Source: JAVBTR01 sp031556065 (lineage in GTDB: Bacteria > Bacillota > Clostridia > Christensenellales > Aristaeellaceae). Taken from it: a DNA stretch of 39,841 nucleotides. Below, piece after piece: positions 15,647 to 23,313 of this stretch (its first letter is position 1; each line of letters begins with the position of its first letter). A model generated the notes under the pieces. It did no database searches. It was not told the DNA's origin and saw nothing but the letters and a program-made list of their open reading frames with translations. The translations under genes and the position numbers were made by a program. Where the stretch lies: the NCBI GenBank assembly GCA_031556065.1, contig JAVBTR010000059.1:1-39841 (forward strand), written 5' to 3'.

Positions 15647-15705
15647 ATCATAGCATAAATCAGCAATAAAATCTACGTGTAAGCCGAATGTAAAATTCAC
15701 GTAAA
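15647..15705 (-). promoter_or_regulatory. Pho box and promoter of the pit operon
   Basis: On the minus strand three hexamers, TTTACG, TTTACA and CTTACA, start at exact 11-bp intervals (plus-strand 15700-15705, 15689-15694, 15678-15683). This matches the TT(A/C/T)ACA-N5 repeats bound by PhoP in Firmicutes. TATGAT (15647-15652) follows 25 bases on with no good -35, as expected for a PhoP-activated promoter. The repeats overlap the end of the amidase gene. Confidence 0.75.
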
Positions 15706-16185
15706 GCTTTTGACGCCTTGAATATGGATATACTGCAAAAAAGCATACTGATAGCTGGACAGGGGACGCATGTAGGAATCAATGGTATGGGCGGCAATGT
15801 AAATATCATCTTCGGTGATATCCAAAACCACCAGACTATGGTAAAGCTGGCCAAAGGAGTTGCCCAGCTGGATCAGATCCCCCGGCTGTAAAAGATTACG
15901 GGAGGTTTGGACAGCATAGGGGCCCTCCTGAGTATTATTAAGCAAAAAGCGATTTAAATACTTAACAGCCGACCAAGCCGGGGCTTTTTTATTGCCATTG
16001 ATATAATACCAGCCAGTATTGGGTGTGTAGTTCATAACGCCCGCGCCTGCGTAAATGCATTGGGAGCAAAAATTGGTGCAATCTCCGCCCAGGTTTGAAA
16101 AATCCAAGTACTGGGAGTTGCGGGCCATAGCCCATTGGGATGCATAAGCTACGGTCTTTTGCCGGTTATAGGGAACTTCGCGCAT
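15697..16185 (-). CDS. Amidase_6-type putative cysteine amidase, no signal peptide
   Basis: A 162-residue protein consisting almost only of the putative amidase domain PF12671 (Amidase_6). The signature NLGGDCTNFCSQC gives a candidate nucleophile at Cys36, and His116 in LYHSLVV is the likely partner. This resembles the CHAP/NlpC papain-like fold and suggests action on peptidoglycan peptides or related amides. Usually the domain sits in a secreted protein, but here there is no signal peptide or membrane helix. The ATG follows AGGTGG, which is buried in the 3' arm of a perfect hairpin. It is the last gene on the strand of the exporter operon, 83 bases after the second ABC subunit. It could be an immunity or processing enzyme, or exported cargo; the sequence does not decide. 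Confidence 0.75.
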   Translation of the reverse strand: MREVPYNRQKTVAYASQWAMARNSQYLDFSNLGGDCTNFCSQCIYAGAGVMNYTPNTGWYYINGNKKAPAWSAVKYLNRFLLNNTQEGPYAVQTSRNLLQPGDLIQLGNSFGQLYHSLVVLDITEDDIYIAAHTIDSYMRPLSSYQYAFLQYIHIQGVKSFT

Positions 16186-16187
16186 AG

Positions 16188-16234
16188 AAAACCACCTGCC
16201 TCTTTTCCATTGTATGAAGGCAGGTGGTTTTTGT
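16188..16234. terminator. Hairpin ending the exporter operon and covering the amidase RBS
   Basis: A perfect 14-bp stem (16188-16201 with 16218-16231) with T-rich flanks on both strands. In minus-strand RNA the 3' arm contains AGGTGG, the ribosome site for the amidase start at 16185. It can act as a terminator after the exporter genes and, when read through, as a translation lid. Confidence 0.7.
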
Positions 16235-16268
16235 TATTAGGGTGTTATTTGACGTTACAGAGCATGGG

Positions 16269-18731
16269 TTATTCGCCATCATCGTCATCGTTATCATCAA
16301 AAACCTCACTGTAGAGGTGCTGCTGGTTGATCAGCTCTTTATAAGTGCCAAAGGCATGAATACACCCATCTTCCATGATTAAAAGCTTATCGCATTTTTC
16401 CACAGTGGCAAGCCTTTGGGCAATAATCAGCTTGGTGCAGGGCAAATCGTTCACAGCCCGCATCAAAACCGCTTGGCCGATGTTATCCAAATGGCTGGTG
16501 GTTTCATCCAGAAAGAGGTAAGGCCGGGGCTTGATAATGGCCCGGGCCACTGCCAACCGCTGGCGCTGTCCCTGGGAAAGATGGCTGTTTTCGTTTTCAA
16601 GCTGGGTATTCAGCCCATCAGCCAGTCTGCGCACATCCTCGGCCATGTCCACCTTTTCAAGAGCATTCCAAATGGCTTCCTCGGTAAGGGCAGGATCATC
16701 CTCGGTAAGGGCAGAATAGAGGCTTCCCGTGGGCAGATCGGTGCCCTGCATAGCAACGCCGATTTGCTTGCGCAAAAGGGGCAGGTCTACCGTGGCCAAA
16801 TCATAGCCGCCCAATAAAACTTGGCCGCTGGAAGGCTTGTATAGCCCTAAAAGCAGCTTCAGCAGCGTGGATTTGCCACAGCCGGACACCCCTACCACCC
16901 CCAGGCTTTCGCCCTTTTCAACACGGAAATTAAGATCGGTTAACACAGGGCGGGCGCTAACATCATAGGCGAAATGTCCATGGCGAAGCTCGAAGGAGCC
17001 GTCCAGGTTTTTCGGAATGGCTTTATCCCCCTTGGCGTCGGGAACGCTTTTTAATATGGGGGATACCTTCTTCAGGGAGGCCATGAGCCCGGGAAGGATG
17101 TTCAGGGTGCGCATAAAGCTTAGCATAACGGATTCAAAGGTGAGAAAAGCTGCGATATAGGCCACGAAATCGCCCAGCGCAAGCCCTTGGGTGTTGGCAA
17201 TAAGCAAATAAACCACCGCCACGGAGGCAAAGCCAAAGAAGGCATAGAAGGCTTCTAATGCGTCCTGCAAGAACTTCACGCGGGTTTGCAGCTTGCGGAT
17301 ATTGGCACCGTTTTTCGCCATAACCCCATAGACAGCGTTCTGGGCAAAGGAAGCCTGAATGCGGTCCATGGTGGAAACAAACTGCAGGTTCAGGCTCATG
17401 GCTTTGTCCTGAAGGGCAGAAAGGGCCAAGGACGTTCTGTAAATGGCCCGGTCGAACAGATACGTAATAAGGAACAAACCGGCGAACATCCACAGCACCG
17501 TAGGGGTGATAGCCGCGCAGTAACGGTACAGCACGGCGATATTCACAAAAGAAAAGAGCATGGCTGGGATGGATTGCAGCAAAGGCAGGGTAATGGTTTG
17601 GTTAAGAGCTGAAAGTCCCCTGATCCGGGAAAGCATTTCCCCAGTGGTGTTGCGGTAGAAGAAGGTGATGTTTTGCTTGAGAAGCCGGTGCCATACGGCA
17701 CTTTGCAGGGACATATCCACCTTCATTTTGATTCGGGAAAAAGCCAGGTTAATTAGGATGGTAAAGCCGATGGCTGCGATTTGGAAGGTTAGAAGCACAG
17801 CGGAGACCTCTGCCAGCAGCCCTATATGATGGCCGGGAACGATCTCATCGAAAATCTGTTTGGAGATAATGGGAGGCAGGATGGCCACCAGGGAAGCAAG
17901 GAAGGAAAACAAAAGAATGATGGCTATTTCAAAGTAGATGTTTTCCCCGAGAATGAATTGAAGCATCTGCTTAAAGCCGATGGGTTCATCAGGGAAGGTG
18001 CGAAGAAGGGAGATGGCGCCCGGCGAAAGGGATTGGGCCACTTCCGCAGTGATCCTGCGGGAGGTACAGGTTTTAGGGTCGTACAGCCGATAGCCGTTTA
18101 ATCCCATGGGCAGCAAAGCCACCGGACTTCCATCCTTTAAATACCCCAGCATGGCGCCGCTGTGGCGGCGGTGCCAGTTATCTTTTAAAGTAACCGGGCG
18201 GCTTTGAATGCGGGATAGCCGAAGCATGGTTTCTAAATAGGCGGCGGTGGTTTCAAGCACATCCAGGGTGGGTACCACCACCTGGGTACCCAGGTACTTG
18301 GCGATGGCTTTTACGGCCCCTACCAGGTAATCTTCGTTATCAATGGTGGTTTCATCCAACTCCCCGGCCCGGGAAACGGCGCCCTTATATTGGGTGAAGG
18401 TGCTTTGAACATACTGATCATGGCGGGTTTGACGCTCCAGTACAAGCGCTTGTTCTTTTGCAAGCCCGCCGGCAATGCCCTGGATGGCGGCGTTAAAATC
18501 GTCCTGGGTGTAAACAGTTTCTCTTTTTTCACAAGGCTTGACGACTCCGCCGCTTAAAACGGCCTCGTAACCGCTAAAGGACTTAAGGGGCCCGATGATA
18601 TCGCCCGATTCAAGGGCTTTTAATGCATGAAGGCGGGCGTGTTCATCCTTAATCAGGCGGGCGTATAATATGGCCCGGCCTTTTTCTACCTGATAGGCGG
18701 TTTTTTCATTGCTTAACACGATCATGTTCAT
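16269..18731 (-). CDS. NHLM-type ABC exporter, second subunit (ABC2-like)
   Basis: An 820-residue peptide-exporter half. The first 240 residues are a soluble domain with the family's KDNWHRRHSGAMLGYL and SPVALLPMG segments. A six-helix transmembrane region (about 255-530) and an ATPase follow. The ATPase has Walker A GVSGCGKST, signature LSQGQRQRLA and Walker B LFLDETTS. This order matches the NHLM bacteriocin-system ABC2 family, which lacks a C39 peptidase. The usual switch histidine is Gln (IIAQRLATV), so this ATP site may be weak. The ATG at 18731 overlaps the stop of the partner gene (ATGA) and follows AAGGGTGG. It pairs with the gene just upstream. The C-terminus is strongly acidic (DDNDDDDGE). 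Confidence 0.85.
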   Translation of the reverse strand: MNMIVLSNEKTAYQVEKGRAILYARLIKDEHARLHALKALESGDIIGPLKSFSGYEAVLSGGVVKPCEKRETVYTQDDFNAAIQGIAGGLAKEQALVLERQTRHDQYVQSTFTQYKGAVSRAGELDETTIDNEDYLVGAVKAIAKYLGTQVVVPTLDVLETTAAYLETMLRLSRIQSRPVTLKDNWHRRHSGAMLGYLKDGSPVALLPMGLNGYRLYDPKTCTSRRITAEVAQSLSPGAISLLRTFPDEPIGFKQMLQFILGENIYFEIAIILLFSFLASLVAILPPIISKQIFDEIVPGHHIGLLAEVSAVLLTFQIAAIGFTILINLAFSRIKMKVDMSLQSAVWHRLLKQNITFFYRNTTGEMLSRIRGLSALNQTITLPLLQSIPAMLFSFVNIAVLYRYCAAITPTVLWMFAGLFLITYLFDRAIYRTSLALSALQDKAMSLNLQFVSTMDRIQASFAQNAVYGVMAKNGANIRKLQTRVKFLQDALEAFYAFFGFASVAVVYLLIANTQGLALGDFVAYIAAFLTFESVMLSFMRTLNILPGLMASLKKVSPILKSVPDAKGDKAIPKNLDGSFELRHGHFAYDVSARPVLTDLNFRVEKGESLGVVGVSGCGKSTLLKLLLGLYKPSSGQVLLGGYDLATVDLPLLRKQIGVAMQGTDLPTGSLYSALTEDDPALTEEAIWNALEKVDMAEDVRRLADGLNTQLENENSHLSQGQRQRLAVARAIIKPRPYLFLDETTSHLDNIGQAVLMRAVNDLPCTKLIIAQRLATVEKCDKLLIMEDGCIHAFGTYKELINQQHLYSEVFDDNDDDDGE

Positions 18732-20464
18732 TTCAGCGACCACCCTTCTTTGCGGCACAGTGAGCGGTAGTAATCGCTCTTGTTTAAAAGGGCCTTATGA
18801 GTGCCTTGGGCGGTGATCTGGCCGTTTTCAAGCACCAGTATGCGGTCGAAATCCCGAATGTGGGTTACGGTGTGGGTCACCATAACAGTGGTGGCGCCCC
18901 GCAGAAGCATTTTATCCAAAATGGCTTTAGAGGTGGCAGGATCTAGTGCGCCCATGGCTTCATCCAAGAATATAATGGTAGGATCGTTCAAAAATGCCCG
19001 AGCAATTTCCAGCCGTTGCTGCTGCCCGCCGGAAAGATTATGGCCGTCCTGCAACAACGGGGCTTGGTACGCGCCCTTCAGCTTGGTTACATATTCATGG
19101 AACTGGGCGTCCATGGCTGCTTTTTCTACCTGCTTTTGTGGGATGCCGGAATCGAACAGGGTTATATTATCGCGGATGGAGGCGGAATACACGGCAATGT
19201 GCTGGTTGGCACTGCCAATGGACAGGGCGCGGATATGCTCGTCGATTTTAGAAATAGGAAGGCCATCGAACAAAAGGGTTCCTTGGGTGGGTTCATACAG
19301 CCCCTGCAATAGCTTAATAAGCGTACTTTTACCAGCGCCGGATTTGCCTACAATGGCAACCCGTTCGCCGGGGGCGATATCCAGATCGATATTTTTTAAA
19401 ACAGGACAGCCTTGCGCGTATTCGAAGAAAATATTCGTGAGGGTGATCTGCCCCTGGAGCCGCTGGGTGTGCAGGGCCGTCTGGGGTGTGGGCAGAGGCA
19501 GGCCGATCAGGTCCTCTTCGTAGGTTTTCAACTGGCCCTCATAGCCTGTCAGCTGTTTTTTAAGATTCAGCATCTGGTTCAGGGGCCCGAAGAAGGCGGT
19601 GGCGTAGGCCTGGAAGGCCAGGTAGGCGCCAATGGTAAAGGATTGATCCATAATTCTTAAAGAAGAAATAAACAACAGCAGGTTTAAAAACACAATGGAA
19701 TTAAGCCCGTTCAGCGGGGCGGCGGCGGCAGTATAATCCCCAGGCCGGGCAGCTAAAAGCTTATCCACCTTAATGGACATTAGCCGGGTGAAGAAACGGT
19801 CTTCTGAAGAAGTGGATTTGAGCAGGGCGATGTTTTGGATGCCTGCGGCCGTGACGGCTCCGTCCTGGGCGGTCAGCTCCGCCAAGGTCTTGGAAACACC
19901 CTTTTCCGCCCCCTTGGCGGTGACTTTAGCGGTGAGCTTGCCCTGGAGCTTTTGAAAAAAGAAGCTTAAAATGATTAAAGCAATCACGATCAGTGTCATG
20001 GCAATATCGGCTTTGAGCATCAATACAAGGTAAACAACGAAGTTAATGGCGGAAAAAATCAGCGCCACAATGGCCACTGTCAGAATCTGGGAGACCCCCG
20101 CGGCAGAATCGGCCTTTGAAAGCAGGGCAGCACGGTTTTGCTTATCGAAAAACTTCAGAGGTGAGTGAAGCAGATGATAATAGTAATTCCGCTGGGCATC
20201 GGTTTCGATCTTCGCGGCCAGCTTCATCAGGCAGGTTTTTTGTAGCATGGTTACCACGGCGGAAACCACAGCCATAAAGAGCATCAGTGCCACCAGAATA
20301 GGCAGCCATTCTTTCTGTGCGCCCGGCAAAATACGGTCGGCAAATACTTGCTTGAAGATCGGCGCCACAGCGGCGGGGATCATCATTAGAAGACTCAGAA
20401 AGAAAATATACAGAATGGTTCCCGCGTTTTTTTTGATGAGCGCTTTTAATCGCTTAATTGTCAC
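18728..20464 (-). CDS. ABC exporter, first subunit without C39 peptidase
   Basis: A 578-residue transmembrane-ATPase fusion: six helices in residues 15-300, then Walker A GKSGAGKST, signature LSGGQQQRLE, Walker B IIFLDEAMGALD and an intact switch His in VMVTHTVTH. It resembles the NHLM ABC1 exporter core, but starts directly with the membrane domain, so the C39 leader-peptidase domain that ABC1 normally carries is absent. The start is GTG 20464, six bases after GAGGTGA. It lies 14 bases after the HlyD-type gene and overlaps the second ABC gene by four bases. The pair should form a heterodimer with one fully canonical ATPase subunit. Confidence 0.85.
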   Translation of the reverse strand: MTIKRLKALIKKNAGTILYIFFLSLLMMIPAAVAPIFKQVFADRILPGAQKEWLPILVALMLFMAVVSAVVTMLQKTCLMKLAAKIETDAQRNYYYHLLHSPLKFFDKQNRAALLSKADSAAGVSQILTVAIVALIFSAINFVVYLVLMLKADIAMTLIVIALIILSFFFQKLQGKLTAKVTAKGAEKGVSKTLAELTAQDGAVTAAGIQNIALLKSTSSEDRFFTRLMSIKVDKLLAARPGDYTAAAAPLNGLNSIVFLNLLLFISSLRIMDQSFTIGAYLAFQAYATAFFGPLNQMLNLKKQLTGYEGQLKTYEEDLIGLPLPTPQTALHTQRLQGQITLTNIFFEYAQGCPVLKNIDLDIAPGERVAIVGKSGAGKSTLIKLLQGLYEPTQGTLLFDGLPISKIDEHIRALSIGSANQHIAVYSASIRDNITLFDSGIPQKQVEKAAMDAQFHEYVTKLKGAYQAPLLQDGHNLSGGQQQRLEIARAFLNDPTIIFLDEAMGALDPATSKAILDKMLLRGATTVMVTHTVTHIRDFDRILVLENGQITAQGTHKALLNKSDYYRSLCRKEGWSLK

Positions 20465-20478
20465 TGAAGGTCACCTCA

Positions 20479-21360
20479 TCAATAATTATTGAAGAAGAAT
20501 ACATCGATGGGCCGCACTTCTTTTTGGATAATCGTGGCTGTGCACAGGCTCAAATCCCCGATCTTGGCATCGGGACCCTTGGAGATGGTCCAGCGGTAGC
20601 CGGTGGGGTTGTTTTCATCGCTGATCAGGCTGATGGTCACTTCGTATACGGTGGAGGCCATAAAGGAACCTGCCAGCTCCTCGCTGCCATAGCGTTCATA
20701 CATGTGCATGGCGGTTACCGGGTAATCGCTGATGGATTCCACGGTGCCGATCATGCTGCCATATTCGTTTTTATCCCCGAAGGCGGGGAAAACATTGACT
20801 TCCATACCGGGGCTGATCTTGCCAATGCTGTCCATAGGCACATAGACCAGGCACTGGAGGGCCTGGTCCTTTTCGGGGTTTTGCAAAACGGTTGCGATGC
20901 GGGTGCCCTTATCTACGTAATCCCCGGCACGGACATAAATGTCCTGAACCCGGCCTTCACCGTTGGTTAAGACCCGGCTGTGCTTTAAAAGGTTTTTCCG
21001 CTGTGCCTGGATGGCTTCCTCCGGTTCCCCGGCAGCGATCATTTGGTTTATTTGATTGACCAGCTCCGGCTGATCCAGCCGGGCGATCACCTGGTCACAG
21101 TCCACGTCCTGGTTTCTTGAAACGGCAATATCCAAAATGCGGGCGCTTTCGGTGGTATATACTTCAATGACCTTACCGCTTTTCACCAGCGCGCCATTTA
21201 CATTAACTGTCATGCGCATGGTACCGAAAAAGGCCCAGATGATAATGGCAGCAAGGGCTAGCACCACTGTTGCGGCGGCGATCCAGGCCTTGATATCGAT
21301 GACGGCCATGGCGCTTTCCATGGTATCCGGGGCTTGAAGGGCTTCTGGCTTCGTTTCCAT
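20479..21360 (-). CDS. HlyD-family / NHLM-type membrane-fusion adaptor
   Basis: A 293-residue adaptor with one N-terminal membrane helix (about 20-42) and an extracytoplasmic lipoyl/beta-barrel part: GALVKSGKVIEVYTTESARI, then VQDIYVRAGDYVDKGTRIATV and a barrel near GMEVNVFP. The hairpin between the two lipoyl halves is short, as in Gram-positive NHLM-type HlyD proteins. The ATG at 21360 has AAGGAGG six bases upstream, overlapping the end of the binding-protein gene. An in-frame extension to 21531 is rejected. It links the ABC pair to the cell-surface path for cargo. Confidence 0.85.
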   Translation of the reverse strand: METKPEALQAPDTMESAMAVIDIKAWIAAATVVLALAAIIIWAFFGTMRMTVNVNGALVKSGKVIEVYTTESARILDIAVSRNQDVDCDQVIARLDQPELVNQINQMIAAGEPEEAIQAQRKNLLKHSRVLTNGEGRVQDIYVRAGDYVDKGTRIATVLQNPEKDQALQCLVYVPMDSIGKISPGMEVNVFPAFGDKNEYGSMIGTVESISDYPVTAMHMYERYGSEELAGSFMASTVYEVTISLISDENNPTGYRWTISKGPDAKIGDLSLCTATIIQKEVRPIDVFFFNNY

Positions 21361-21371
21361 GGGCAACCTCC

Positions 21372-22436
21372 TTACTGGGCTGGGCGCAAAGCCAGGCTTT
21401 GCCCCTGAATTTCGTGGGTATCCGGGTCGAAATTGAGAATACCGGCAATGCTTGAATAATCGTTCAAGCTGGAAATGTAGCCCGCGATGGAAGCGGCATC
21501 GGTTTTTCCGGTGGCCTTCATGGCATTGCAAATAAGTATAACCGATTGATAGCCCGTTACGGCGAACACATCTGGGTTTTCACCGTAGGCTTCAAAAAAG
21601 GAGCTGGTGAAAGCCGGATCGATTTGATCATAGGTGACACAGAAAATGTTTTCAAGGTTGCCGCCAAGGGAAGCGCTGACCCCTGAACGTGCCAGGTTTT
21701 CCGCCCCATAGATAGGATAGGCAACGGGCAGCGAACGAATATAATCGATAGCTTGGGCGGCTTGTGGCATAACGGCGGCAATAACCACCCCGTCGCAGCC
21801 GAAGGCCTGCCAGCGATCCCCGATGGTTTCCATGGCGGCGGTGGAAAGGGTATTCACCCGGTCGATCACATGGATGCCCACGTCATGCAGGGCCCGCTCC
21901 ACGGTTTGGGAAAAAGTAACGCCGTACACATCATCGGAAAAATAAATGGCGATGTTTTCATAGCCCAGTTTTTTGAACGCCTGGGCCAGGGCCTCGGCGG
22001 TACCCGCATTGGTGGCGATCATGCGGAAAATGTAATTTTGCGAAGGCTTTAATAAGGAAACGCTGGTAGCCGCAGGGCTTAGCATAACAACATGGTTGGT
22101 TTCATAGGTTTCTTCTACCACGGTGCACACGTTGGAGCCCCAGTGGCCGATCACCGCCTGGATGCCAGAATCCACAAAGGCTTGGGCAATCTGCCGTGCG
22201 GTGGTGGCGTCGTTTTCATCGTCCCTTATAACAAAGTCAATGCTTTTTCCCGAAACACCGCCGGTGGCGTTGATCTTTTCCTTCGCCAGCAGGACGCCTT
22301 TTATAAAGTTGGTATCACTATCGATAGCCGTAGGGTAGGCCACGCCTATTTGAATTTCTTCGCCATTTGCCAAGGCAAAAGAAAAAAGCAGACCTAAGAT
22401 CAATATGATCGGGAGCAGCGCTTTGCATTTCGACAC
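21372..22436 (-). CDS. LivJ-like (Peripla_BP_6) secreted binding protein
   Basis: A 354-residue type-I periplasmic-binding-fold protein with a signal peptide (SKCKALLPIILILGLLFSFALA) and no lipobox cysteine. Typical Leu/Ile/Val-BP segments are GVLLAKEKINATGGVSGK, VIGHWGSNVCTVVEE and YENIAIYFSDDVYGVTF. No Liv permeases or ATPases are nearby, so import is unlikely. Its place at the head of the export operon, directly after a kinase-regulator pair, suggests ligand sensing for the kinase or a chaperone role. GTG 22436 was chosen because AAAGGCGG precedes it. ATG 22457 in the same frame has no ribosome site and only a 16-base leader, but cannot be excluded. Confidence 0.8.
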   Translation of the reverse strand: MSKCKALLPIILILGLLFSFALANGEEIQIGVAYPTAIDSDTNFIKGVLLAKEKINATGGVSGKSIDFVIRDDENDATTARQIAQAFVDSGIQAVIGHWGSNVCTVVEETYETNHVVMLSPAATSVSLLKPSQNYIFRMIATNAGTAEALAQAFKKLGYENIAIYFSDDVYGVTFSQTVERALHDVGIHVIDRVNTLSTAAMETIGDRWQAFGCDGVVIAAVMPQAAQAIDYIRSLPVAYPIYGAENLARSGVSASLGGNLENIFCVTYDQIDPAFTSSFFEAYGENPDVFAVTGYQSVILICNAMKATGKTDAASIAGYISSLNDYSSIAGILNFDPDTHEIQGQSLALRPAQ

Positions 22437-22479
22437 GGCTGTTTTCCGCCTTTCCATTAGTAAAAAATGCCATAAATAG

Positions 22480-22508
22480 AATATATAACAACCTACGACA
22501 AATTTCAA
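22480..22508 (-). promoter_or_regulatory. Promoter of the export operon
   Basis: Minus-strand TTGAAA (22503-22508), a 17-bp spacer and TATATT (22480-22485). It lies between the response-regulator stop and the binding-protein start. The exporter genes can therefore be transcribed apart from the kinase-regulator genes, probably under control of that regulator. Confidence 0.75.
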
Positions 22509-22527
22509 GCCAAAACGGCAAACATTT

Positions 22528-23313
22528 TCATGCTTTGAGCAGCGCACCGGCTGTGAATTCTGCCCAACTGTAATCATTCATGTACTCCCCATGATAACGG
22601 TTAACCATTGCTGCATTGCCCCGTTCAAATTCATAGTAATCGCAAAATACTTTGGTGGTATCCACCGCATATTGCCCTCGCCGCCGAATGAGAAGCTCTG
22701 CCGCTCCGCTTTCTTTTAGGGCGCGGGTCATTTCCATTAGCAGTACATACATATGGGATTGGATGCTGTGGGTGTAGGGGGTATCCTCCCAAAGGATGGA
22801 GGCAAGCTCCTTTTTGCTTACGCTTGCACCTTGCCTGTCTACCAAATAGGCCAGAGCCTCCTTCGCTTTTGCACGGTGAAAATGGATGGGTATGCCCTGA
22901 ACGAATATTTCAAAATTGCCAAAGCACTGTATGTAAACGTTGTGTTCAAGGAGCTTGATGGGGTTGCGCAGACTGTTTAATTCAAATTGAACCTTTTGCG
23001 AGTCGATGGGCTTTATCAAATAACCGGACGCGTGCATACCAAAGGCATCAGCGTAATAGCTGTTATGGCCTGTTACAAATATAATGTTGGTATCCGGGTA
23101 GATATCTTTAAGGGCCTTGGCCAGGGTTAATCCGCTGATTGGCCCCATTTCAATATCTAAAAAGGCAATATCCACACGGTGGGCTCGGGCATAAGCAATG
23201 GCAGCCTGGGCGGATTCAAAGCAAACCACGTTTTCATCTTCCACCACTGAGTGGAGAACACGTTCCAGAGCCTGCAGAGCAGGTCTTTCATCGTCAACCG
23301 CGATCATGCGCAT
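22528..23313 (-). CDS. Response regulator with SARP/BTAD-type output
   Basis: A 261-residue protein. Residues 1-120 form a receiver with acidic pocket Asp8-Asp9, phospho-acceptor in AFLDIEMG near 54, Thr in FVTGH and Lys in LIKPID. The rest is not LytTR or AraC. It reads as an OmpR-like winged helix (FGNFEIFVQGIPIHFHRAKAKEALAYLV) followed by the start of a BTAD-like helical region, as in SARP-type activators. GGAGGGG precedes the ATG. The kinase gene overlaps it by 20 bases. It probably activates the exporter promoter at 22480-22508 (inference from position). Confidence 0.82.
   Translation of the reverse strand: MRMIAVDDERPALQALERVLHSVVEDENVVCFESAQAAIAYARAHRVDIAFLDIEMGPISGLTLAKALKDIYPDTNIIFVTGHNSYYADAFGMHASGYLIKPIDSQKVQFELNSLRNPIKLLEHNVYIQCFGNFEIFVQGIPIHFHRAKAKEALAYLVDRQGASVSKKELASILWEDTPYTHSIQSHMYVLLMEMTRALKESGAAELLIRRRGQYAVDTTKVFCDYYEFERGNAAMVNRYHGEYMNDYSWAEFTAGALLKA

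Noticed and set aside
16188..16231. Hairpin as a riboswitch aptamer
   Set aside because: It is a simple perfect stem with a plain loop and lacks the conserved junctions of known riboswitch classes.
18801..19523. A 240-codon plus-strand frame in the ABC exporter
   Set aside because: It is antisense to conserved Walker and signature motifs; no start signal is present.
22437..22577. Longer N-terminus for the LivJ-like protein
   Set aside because: It would begin upstream of the predicted transcription start and places the signal peptide inside the protein.
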